Assembly (NCBI RefSeq): GCF_949628215.1
Contig: NC_134280.1
Span: forward strand, 11,791,795-11,855,794
Reading direction: 5' to 3'
From: Phalacrocorax aristotelis
Lineage: Eukaryota > Chordata > Aves > Suliformes > Phalacrocoracidae
DNA length: 64,000 nt
Shown: piece after piece, positions 1 to 9,500 of the stretch
How positions within the stretch are numbered: position 1 is the stretch's first letter
How the letters are laid out: the number at the start of each line of letters is the position of its first letter
Position numbers and translations under genes: made by a program
Notes under the pieces: generated by a model
The model's database searches: none
Seen by the model: only the letters and a program-made list of their open reading frames with translations
What the model was told of the DNA's origin: nothing

Positions 1-1290
1 TTTTGTGGTGGATCGATTAATTTCAGCTTTTTGAGCATTTTGTCCCTTATTCTTATTCCTCTGACCCCCCTTTAGCATCTGGACCACCCTGACCTGACCT
101 TCCCTTTTACAGACTGTCATTTCGGGGGTGCTTCCGTGTCCTTGTTGCTTCCCCATAAGGGCTGTCCAATTTTGCAGCCCTTGGGCCATTATGGTATTCC
201 AGTCCCAGGTTTCATGGTGTAACATTAAGGCCAAGTTCTTTGGCCCCCCAGGTGCTGCATTTCGCAAGAGTTTTAGTTTCCCTGCTGCTGTTGCTGGCAC
301 AGCCATCATGTCCTGGGGTATATCCCCATGTCCCTTAAGGACATCCTGAGCAGCCAGTCTCACCGTCCACGCAGAAAACCCATCGGGAGTACTCCAGGGA
401 GGGGGCGGGAGATATGCCCATGGTCCTGGCATTTTTCTGACAGCATGTATTATGGAAGATAACAGGGAGAAGGTATTTAGTCTGGCCCCTGCATTGGGGT
501 TTAAGAGAAATATTCTTCCTCCCAGGAATATTTGCCTGGCCTCAGTCTGATTAAGGATCACGGTTCCAGCCCCCAGCTGGTAGCACCGCACCACCCACCC
601 CACCCAGTCCTCATGGGGCTTTTTGCTGTACTGCAAGGATAGCTGCCTTAGCTGTTCTGCGTTAAAATTCGCAGCGGTCATTGTGACCTGAGGTGGCGGG
701 GGAGCGCCCACCTCTGCAGCAGGAGCCGGGAGTTGTACCGGGGAAGTTCTCATGCTAGGGTACAAGGAGGCTGCGTTATCCGGACAATGCTCAGGTAACG
801 AAGCAGGGGCGGAAGGTTGGCTGCCAGCATCAAAGCCCTCCTCATCATCATCCGTTTTCAGCATGTGTACCTTTTCAGTGATCTCGCTCTCTGAGACCAG
901 GCATGTAGGCTCTTGCTCCAGCTGTCGTATAGCCAGAGGTCTGAGGTCCGTTTCTGATTGTCTAAGTAATTGGTTTGTAACAAAACTATCAGATTCAAAG
1001 GCAACTGCTTCTGCAACCTTAGGTGGCTGCAAAGCTTCCAGTTCCTGCCTAGCAGTGTTAAACAAAGCGCCAGCGGCTGCCAACGCCTCCGTGAGAAGCC
1101 CGATGAAGGCCCCCTTACTGTCGTCTGCTTTGCATTTATGAGTGTCCTGCCACTTCTGAAACTCTGCTCGCAGTGTTTCCCAATTCAACCAATTCTCAGA
1201 CACCCAATCCCTGTCCCACCGAGGGGTTTTCCACCCCTTAGCCTCCTGCCATTTTCGCTGCTCTTCTACTGCTTTCTCCCAAGCGTCCAT
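1..1290 (-). CDS. Endogenous retrovirus gag-like frame, 3' part outside window
   Basis: The minus-strand frame is open for 430 codons, from a possible start ATG at 1288-1290 to the window edge, with no stop. The first in-frame stop upstream is near 1347, so translation must start in this stretch. The predicted protein starts with a Trp- and charge-rich section. An acidic linker follows, with a run of Asp/Glu near 840, then a proline cluster (PPPP, near 695) that could be a late-domain type motif. After that comes a hydrophobic, capsid-like region (about 680-250) and a basic tail rich in Lys, Gln and Asn at the edge. Its place directly behind a primer binding site and LTR makes gag the natural reading. 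No pol or env is visible. I do not recognise the exact family. The ERVL-like (class III) label rests only on the primer site and is inference. Confidence 0.6.
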   Translation of the reverse strand, partial: MDAWEKAVEEQRKWQEAKGWKTPRWDRDWVSENWLNWETLRAEFQKWQDTHKCKADDSKGAFIGLLTEALAAAGALFNTARQELEALQPPKVAEAVAFESDSFVTNQLLRQSETDLRPLAIRQLEQEPTCLVSESEITEKVHMLKTDDDEEGFDAGSQPSAPASLPEHCPDNAASLYPSMRTSPVQLPAPAAEVGAPPPPQVTMTAANFNAEQLRQLSLQYSKKPHEDWVGWVVRCYQLGAGTVILNQTEARQIFLGGRIFLLNPNAGARLNTFSLLSSIIHAVRKMPGPWAYLPPPPWSTPDGFSAWTVRLAAQDVLKGHGDIPQDMMAVPATAAGKLKLLRNAAPGGPKNLALMLHHETWDWNTIMAQGLQNWTALMGKQQGHGSTPEMTVCKREGQVRVVQMLKGGQRNKNKGQNAQKAEINRSTTK

Positions 1291-1308
1291 GACCTGCGTA
1301 TCACAGAA

Positions 1309-1324
1309 CCCCACTTTGACACCA
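1309..1324 (-). other. Retroviral primer binding site, tRNA-Leu-like
   Basis: On the minus strand this reads TGGTGTCAAAGTGGGG, starting five bases after a CA that could end the LTR (1330-1331). From recall, it resembles the complement of a tRNA-Leu 3' end (TGGTGTCAGAAGTGGGAT) with one base missing and one changed. Leu primers are typical of ERVL-type elements. The position between LTR and gag supports the call. Confidence 0.55.
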
Positions 1325-1426
1325 ATTAATGCCGCAACCCAGAAGGGTTACCTCACCTGTGGGTGTGCAAAGATTGCAACTATTCACAGGTTTGCAGGAC
1401 TCCGTCATGCACAAAGACATGGAGGA

Positions 1427-1432
1427 TTTATT
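1427..1432 (-). promoter_or_regulatory. LTR poly(A) signal AATAAA
   Basis: AATAAA on the minus strand, about 470 bases downstream of the TATA box and about 95 bases before the LTR end. This is a plausible R-region poly(A) signal. Confidence 0.45.
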
Positions 1433-1896
1433 ACCTATGTTCTTTACTTCATTACAGTTTACTACTATCAAGGCAAGTATAGTTACGATTGGCAACACAA
1501 GTATATCTATAAGTTACTATAAATTACTACCAGAAAGCAAGCATCTATTTCCACTGCAGCAGCAATCAATATTAGCAGCAAGTCTATATTTCAATACTAC
1601 AAATTACTGCAGGATTACCACTAGTAAAGTAGCAAATATACTTATCAATAATGACTTACAGACAGGCCTTTATATATATATATTCAAAAATATTACCGGC
1701 AGCAAGTATTCATCAAACCCATCCCAGAAGTGGGGCCAGTCGACAAGGTATGAAGTCTCACTTGGAGGATGATCCACATCACAGAGCCCGGAGTCAGCCT
1801 GGTGTTGACAGCAAGGATCCACTCCGCCAAGGAAATCTCATGGGGAAAAGGGGTTCGTGTGCAGGAAAGAGGCTCCATTTCGGGTAAAAAGTAAGT

Positions 1897-1908
1897 CCTT
1901 TTTATACC
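1897..1908 (-). promoter_or_regulatory. LTR TATA box
   Basis: GGTATAAAAAGG on the minus strand. Three CCAAT pentamers, read on the plus strand at 1951-1955, 1991-1995 and 2072-2076, lie about 45, 85 and 165 bases upstream of it. This is a classic strong promoter layout for a retroviral U3. Confidence 0.6.
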
Positions 1909-2400
1909 ACAAAGACATAAAGGGGCGTAGGACACCACCACCCAGAGCAGCCAATAGGCGCTGCAAATTTCTGTTTTTCACCTGGCACAGCCAATAACGG
2001 GTGATGTTTTCTATTGTCTCAGACCAATTTTTGTTTATCAGACTGTTTTTCTGTTCTGCCAGTCAGAACAGCCAATGGCAGTTACCGACTCTTCCTTTCT
2101 CAGGATGTTTTCCCCCTTTTCCAGACTTTTTTTTTCACCTTTCCAGAAGATAAGTTGCTGTTACTGTTCCTTGTTTTTGCACTTATCAGTGGTATCTCGG
2201 GATGTGTCTGGTTTCTCGGTATCCAGCTGCACTTCAAAGACGCCAGCTGCACTCCTCAAGGATGCTTCTTGTTCTCAGGCCTGGTTCTCAGGCTGGCAGG
2301 CATTTTCTCTGTCAGTATTTGAGCAGCCGTCTTCTTCTGTTCAATATTTTCCCCCTTATAACCAGGTCGCCTTTATGGCTGCTCCCATCATCAGCCTAAA

Positions 2401-5400
2401 ATGAGACCTCTCAGCAAAGCAGAAACAACCTGCTGCAGGGAACACTGCAGAATTTCCCTGTGTAAATAGTCCTGTTTGTGAAAGTACGTTTTATATAGCT
2501 ACTATTAGTTGTTCAGGAACAGATCAAAAGTGACTGCAGTACCTATTTTGGCTAAATGCAACCTATGGCATACCATCACACTTCTGCTCAGGAGACCATG
2601 CTATAAGCAAGAACTTTACAGTTACAGCCTTGCTCTGGCTTCCTCCTGTTCTCTGTCCTGGCCAGCCTCCACGTACAACCCTACGTTTTCACAGCCTGAC
2701 TGCAGACAGCATCAGCGTATGATAATGAAAAAGTTCCGAGGACATGGGCCATGCAGAAACAGAGAACCAAGACTGAGGACAAAGTTAACCCAGACATGCA
2801 GGCAGGGTCACCACTCCTAGCCTGCAAACGCCTGCCAAAAGAGTTAGAGGAAAACCTGAAGCTGGAGCAGGCACCAGGCTGAGTTTTAATTTGCTGCAGC
2901 ATTTGAACATGAAGCTGTACTTGTCACTGTGCTACAGACTGACCAAGAACCAGCAGGGGGATTACAAACAAACAAAACATCCAGCCTGTCTAGCCCACAG
3001 TCCAGTTACGAGCCTTCCAAAACAGACCATTCTCCTGAGACAGTGACCTCCAAAACTCAGATCTGGAAATAAGCTTCCTCTGGGATTTTGCATTCCTTTG
3101 GTCCTGTTCCCTAAATGCAATGTTTGTGTCACTTGCTAAAAAATCCACAGCAACCGCCTTTCCAAGTAAATTTAAAAGGAAGTGATTCACATATTCTGAG
3201 ATTAAGTCTTAAATTTTCACAGAATATGCTATGGAAACTATACTATGACCTGTCAATTACTGGTTAATAAAGCAATGTTGACACTGTGACATACAAATCA
3301 TACTTCTAAGGACTAAAATTTTAACTTGGCTAGTTTTAATTCATTGCTGGGTTTATCAAGATTTTGCAAGAATTCTAAGTCTGAGTAAAGCATGGTACTC
3401 AGGCAGTTATACCGATTCAAGTGCCCAGGCTGGGTTCTCCTGACACAGCACACCTCATGGTAGAGAGATACAACCACAACCTCGGAGAGAGAGAGTGAAC
3501 TTTACACGCAAATATCAAAAGCTAAAGCTACATAACTATTACTTAATGGTCTGGCTCGTGCTGGTCTCTCACAGTCCCTGCTATGCTGCTCAGAATTAGC
3601 AGCAACTCAGCCTTCTTTCTGCTGCAAGGACTGACAATACTTGATCACAGTGTATTTCACTATGGAAAGTGTGGTATCTTTTCATTCTGCTATAAAACAT
3701 ACTCCAGCGTGGATTAAGGATCACAATTTCATATGAAGGCCTACTTGCCAGGTAATATAAATCATGTGAGAACCCAGTAATTTAAATACAGCCTTATGCC
3801 TCTACCCCAGGCTTGATCAGATCATAGAATGGACTGCAAGACTTCCAGATTCGTGTATTATGATGCAAATGAGTTTTGTAAATTGTGACCTAGTTCCCAT
3901 GTCAGGAACAGTTGGGACCAACAGCAGGAATCATGCAATGAATGTGAGCAGCAGGGGCAAGCAGGGAAATGAACATTTGCTCTTAATTTGAAATGGATTT
4001 TTAATCACTTTCAGGTGCCTCAAAGAAAGCACACACACTTGTTTACTATAATCTTTCTGACAGAAGAACACATATAGGAGGTAAGATGTTTTTTGTTTTA
4101 CTAATTGAAATTGGTATCAAATGAAGCACCAGAATACAGCTCTTTCTGGAAGACTTACTGAATGCACAATGAAGGACAACAGAATGAAGTTTTCCAATCG
4201 ATCTGTTCCTTAGAACTTGTTTTGTAAAGAAAAGAGTTGCACAGATCCTATTAAAGTGACTGGTTATTAGACCACATCTATCTCTCCAAATCCAGTTGCT
4301 ATTCTTTCAGCTAGAGGCCTGATAAATTAGCGCTCCAAAGAGCCTGCTCAGGGATTTAGCTGCATGGATGCCAGCTACCCACTTAACACAATTCAGCGTT
4401 ATTAGTGGAAAATACTGAGCTCCCAAAGTTCTGCTTCCCCTGTAACAGTGAGCCTACAACATTCAGTGCTAAACTCCAGCCTGAGGCAGCTTTCTGGTAA
4501 ACTCTACTGTTTTAAATGAGGGCATCAGCAGGGTGTAGCTTGTTGAAAACCAGACAGATTTTCATCCTAAGCACATGTAGAGCTGGTATCATCACTGCAA
4601 ACTATCAGCTGTAACAGAGCTAGGGCGTCAACTCTCCTGAAAAATAAAGTCTCAGCTCCCTCTGGTGGAAAAACTAATTTTCTGCAAAACAGTTTAAGTA
4701 AGAAAACCTTGTTTCTGCTACAGGCCTCAAGCCCAGGAGATAATTAAGATGAGACAGTAAATAAATCCCAAATCCTCTGTTCTCTTTGAAGGACTGGAAC
4801 TTCTTAGAAGTTGATGTGAAATACCACAACTCTCAGACTGTTGCAGAGTGGCTGCACAAGATGCAACACAGTCATCGAGTTCCAGCTGTGAAGGGTGGCC
4901 AAGAGAGACTCCATCTACTATGGATGGGGTCCTCCAGGTGTAAATTGTGATTATGAGAAGAATGCTGAAGCAAATGGTAGCCCCAAGGAAAAACAAAACA
5001 CACACAGTGAGTAAGTTCTAGTATTTTCTCCACAATAACCAACTCCTAAGCCCTATAAGCAGCCTCATCATCACATGGGGTGGAAGCACACTTCCAGGCA
5101 CATGGAGTGTGAAAGGGTGAAGCCATCACCCCCAGCATGGCCAGACAGCCAGGAAGTCTTTCTTCTGTATGTTTCTGAAGTCTGACTGCCAACAGAGTGC
5201 AATGTCACAAATACAAGAAGCACAAGGCAAAGGCCTCAGATCCAAACCTGCGTCCCTTGGTCTTAAGACACTCTGCATAGATTAATCTGATCAAAAAAAG
5301 TTCTCCTTTTTAACTTCAGCATAACTCCAAACTCCTGTTTTGAAAGGCTTAGTGAAGAGCCCACAGTACTAATGCCAAACCCCCTCTTATCACTAGATAG

Positions 5401-5931
5401 AGCTGTTCCTAGTCTAGAGTAAGCATATTAACAAAGGGACCCAGCTTTCTATGTGTGCTTTGCATCAGCACAGGAACACCAACAGTCTAGAACTGCATCA
5501 CTATTCATCTTTGCCTTCCTGATAGCAATGAAAATTCAAGCCCATTTCCACCCACATATGCTAGACATATATTTAAGGTTATTCCATCCTTTCTAATCAA
5601 CACCAATCACACTAGATAGTTCTATTTCTCCTTATCCTTTGTGAAGAGTGGAAAGTAATTCCTGGAAGTATTCCAGCTATTGTCACAAAAAAGTCAATAA
5701 ACAGAAAGTACATTTTTGTTTCTTATTAATCAACAGCTCCACTGTAAAGAATCACACAACTAGTTGCTCTGACAAATTCTTTGTAGCTCCTGTAAACAGA
5801 ATCATGAGTAATTCCCACAGTCACAACCACACCAGAATGACTTCATAATACTGGTGTTCTGAACAGTATTTCACACTGCCACAGAAGACGACTTACAGAT
5901 CCAAAGAAAGGAAAACAGTAGCAAAAAAGTA
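2401..5931. other. Intergenic stretch with no supported gene
   Basis: AT-rich unique-looking DNA between the ERV and the UMPS 3' end. Open frames are short and show no family I recognise. A minus frame near 4727-5005 starts with a hydrophobic stretch, but it has no splice or homology support. In mammals the gene beyond UMPS is ITGB5, in convergent orientation. I see none of its coding exons here, so it would have to lie further left. Confidence 0.6.
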
Positions 5932-6404
5932 TTTATTAAACAACATATTATTCAATTTCACAGTGCGGGATAAAGACCCATACTTGCTCCTTGGAAACAG
6001 AAGAGCTGAGTAATCTTGTGAGAGCAGGGCAGCAGGTCAGGTCTGCAGGTGAAGTTTATTAAGAACAGTAAAATACTGTTTCTACAGCCAGAAGGAATTT
6101 GAGGGTGGGGAAAAGAAACAAAAGAAACAACAGCCAACCAAATACCCTTGGAGTGTTTCATGCAACATTTTTCAGCAGAGAAAGGCTATTAAGGCTAAAA
6201 ACTGGACATGAAGTTTTGGTTTCATACATTCAAATACTAAAAAAACAACCATAGCATGTACAACTTGTCCTCCTGTGCGATTAAAAATAATATAGTTAGT
6301 AACAGATTCTTCTCCTGGCTGAAGTGTTTATGTATTTAACTGTAATTCTCACAATGATTGCAGCTCCATCAGCTTCATTGATGGACTAGGAAAGTGGCCC
6401 GCTT
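5932..6404 (-). other. UMPS: UMPS 3' UTR with poly(A) signal
   Basis: Sequence following the UMPS stop. The minus strand has AATAAA at 5932-5937, about 470 bases past the stop, the first well-formed hexamer followed by a plausible cleavage region. The exact cleavage site, and whether longer forms exist, cannot be seen. Confidence 0.5.
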
Positions 6405-6586
6405 TCAGTCTTCTGCACAAATACCAAGTCTGCTTACGTAGCTCTCCCACGCTGCCTTCCTGTACTTCTCTGCTTCTTGAAGGTGGTCTGAAGCTGACAA
6501 GATGCCACGTCCCACAATAATGATATCTGAACCTTTTTCACCAATAACTTCCTTGGGGCTTAGGTATTTCTGTCCAAGGTTATCAC
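6405..6586 (-). CDS. UMPS: UMPS coding exon 6 (C terminus)
   Basis: Acceptor ctatttcag precedes it; it completes a glycine codon split with exon 5 and ends at TGA (6405-6407). It encodes about residues 421-480, including the phosphate-gripping end of the decarboxylase barrel ([10 protein letters not shown]). The final residues extend slightly past the mammalian end. Confidence 0.95.
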
Positions 6587-9500
6587 CTGAAATAGAGACA
6601 CCATTTTTTTAATTCATACAAAACTATCTACTAAAAAGCTTCAAAGTGGTTCTGGAACAGAGGACAGGTATGCCATTACAGCTCTCATCCTAACAATCCA
6701 CAAACATAACTGGAAACTGTGTCTCCAACTAACAAACTCCCTATTACACAGATCAAATTTGACAGAGCATGCCCTCCTTTTCATGATTTACCAATCACAA
6801 TAGATAGAACAGTTACACAAAGAAGCACCAGTCAGTAATACTGAAATGAGCCTTAGCCTTCTTAAAAGAGGCCAAACCCCCAAACATTCACGTAGAAGCT
6901 TGTGATTTCACTTCAGGTTTCATAAGAATTAAGTACTGCAGAGAAACCTATCTCCCCTACCTGGTTCAGCCATAACCCAGCATAAGACTTCCAATTCACT
7001 GGATACCACATCTATATCAGTATCAACAGTGTTAGTGAGACTTCTATATCTCTTAATAATGTTTTTTTTCTACTCCTACTGAGTAGTTGTACACCTAACC
7101 TAACATCTGTCTCAAGACATTTCACATATTTTAAGGACTGTGCTTTATAGTACGTACAGACCTCAGCACACAAACAAAGCTGCATAGCCTGCTGGATACC
7201 TTTCAGAGCTCCAGGGAAAGGCATCAGTGTACCCAGAAATACAGAAGGCAGCCCATAATGGCAAACACAGGCTTCTCCCAAAAGAAAATCAGCAACCAAA
7301 CCATCTTCAGAAGTCTCTTTTCCACTGTAGGCTAGATCACTTGCTGTAGTTACAAGCAGACTATTTTGGAAATATTTCAGGAAAGGTTACCTCCAGTTCG
7401 CAGCTGCACCCCTGGAGTTAAGTGCAGAAATTCTGGTTTATTACTAACTCTAGATCCAGATATGAATCCAAAAACAAAATCAGAGTTGTCTTCAGCCATC
7501 TGTACCTGGAGAAGATCAGTAAACAGTTACAAGTGATATACCTAAAGTTAAGCCTGACTAGCAATGTGTTTCTCATCCACCCTTTGACGCCTTAAGCTGT
7601 GTGAGGCATGGGTATGAAACACCTGTTCTTGCTTTAACAATATAAAGTCACCCCAGAGCTGACTTGCCCCTCACCCATCTTGCTGCACTTGCAGCCAGGA
7701 ACGTGGATGTTATGTTTGTTTCTATGTTACAAATAATACAATGAACAAACTTAAGCTAATTAGAAATGTATTGCTTAAGTAAAAAAAAAAGGGCGGGGGG
7801 GGGGGCAAGGGCAAGGCTAATAACAAACTTGGCGTGTCTACTAGAATTCAGTGTGAACTCTGACCGGCTCACTTGACTAGATACTGCTGCAACCTTTTAA
7901 ACACCACACCATCAGATTCTTGAGTCTCCACAGGAAAAAAAACAAACCTGTAATAGTTAGAGCTGGAAAGACTTTTGGAAGTGTAAATATTAGAAGCACA
8001 CAAAACCTCCCTGTCACAACACTTAACAAGCTTTAAACCTGAAACAAGACTGCCTACTTACTGCAGCTTTTGTGTATTCACCCGTTGCAAGGGACCCCTG
8101 GGAACTCATCTCAGCAATCAGAAGACAGCCACGCTGGAGAGGAAGACCCACTTCCTTCAGACCTTTCACAACTCCAGAGCCTGGAACCACATGGGCATTA
8201 ACAATGTCTGACCAGGATGCAATTCTGAACACACCACCTGAGAACACGGATAGAAGACATGGGCAAAGCATCAGTAGAAATGTATTAAATGAGAGTTAAA
8301 CAAAACAAGCTGCCTGCTAAATCATTCACATTTTAAAAGACAGTTTTACTACTGAAGCTTGACAGTTACAAGTCTCATCAGACAGTTCTGATAGCTGCCT
8401 AACCACAAAGTGTAATGGCTCAGTTTTACTTTTCACAAGCACTTCTTAGTATCTCACCTTTAATATTCACCAAGACGTTTATGGTAACCTAGAAATCCAC
8501 CGTCACAGGTACTAGCTTTCAATATAGCATGTAGATCATACGGGACATATGGATCAGAAAAAAAGGGTTCTACAGTTGCAGATGCAATATCGACTGAAGG
8601 CCATAAGGAGCACACAGCATACAACAGCAGGCTGCTTTAAGAAGCCACGCTGTGTTTTCTCCCAGCAAATGACTACGCAGAAGTTCTTACTGAGCACAAC
8701 CGTAGATTCATAAAAAGATTGGAAGGGACCTCTGGAGGTCATGGTCTCTCAGCAGGGTTAGCTTCAAAGCTAGATCAGGTTGCTGAGGGCCTTGTCCCCT
8801 TCACTCTTCTCCAAGTCTGGAGATTCCACAATCTCTCCTGGCAACCTGTGCCAGTGCTGCAGTTACACACACTGGCAGCAAAGTTACAGTAAATTGAGGC
8901 TGATTATAATCACCTTCATATTGATGTTTCACTGTGTTTCCAATGTCCGCAAATTTCCTGTCTTCAAAAATCAAGAATTCATGTCGATCTGCAAGTGTTC
9001 TCAACTCCTTTACTACCTCTTGGGTGAAATCATTTAGGATGTCTATGTGAGTCTTCAGGATACAAATGCTGGGGCCCAGGATGGCAGCTAACTGTAGCAG
9101 CTCTTTGGAGCTGGTGACATCAGCAGAAAGGCACAAATTTGTTTGCTTCTTTTCCATGAGCACGAGAAGCCTGGCTGCAATAGGATGTACCCCTGGCAGC
9201 TCGGCACGAGCGCTGAAACTCAGCTCTCTACGTAGTCTCTTCATGGGAGCAGGGCCGTTCTCAGCCACTGGCTCAAACACACTTCCCTGAAGGAATTTCT
9301 TCACTTTTTCAACCACCTCAACAGTCACCTCTCCCTGCTGCTGGAGAATCTCCAGCACCCCGGACAACGTGCACACAGAGTGGAGGCGAATTCCATGTTC
9401 CTCTAACCTGGCCTTCCCACCCTGCTCCCTGTCCAACAGCACTACAGCATCCGTGACTTTTAATCCTCCTTTCTGAAGAACTTCCGCAGTTTCCAGTACA

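Larger units (their letters stand above)
1330..2400 (-). mobile_element. 5' LTR of an endogenous retrovirus (outer border uncertain)
   Basis: Read on the minus strand, this has the order expected of an LTR: clustered CCAAT boxes (on the plus strand at 1951, 1991 and 2072), a TATA box at 1897-1908, a poly(A) signal at 1427-1432, and a terminal CA at 1330-1331 just before the primer binding site. The inner border is fairly secure. The outer border (about 2400) is a guess because the partner LTR is outside the window and I could not identify a target duplication. It also contains a short TA run at about 1671-1682. The insertion lies about 3.5 kb beyond the UMPS 3' end, in the same orientation. 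Confidence 0.55.

Noticed and set aside
752-1329. Plus-strand frames over the ERV
   Set aside because: They are the reverse shadow of the minus-strand gag-like frame.
4727-5005. Minus frame of 92 codons starting with a hydrophobic, membrane-like stretch
   Set aside because: No recognisable family, no splice context, no promoter or codon evidence. The hydrophobic start can come from T-rich sequence.
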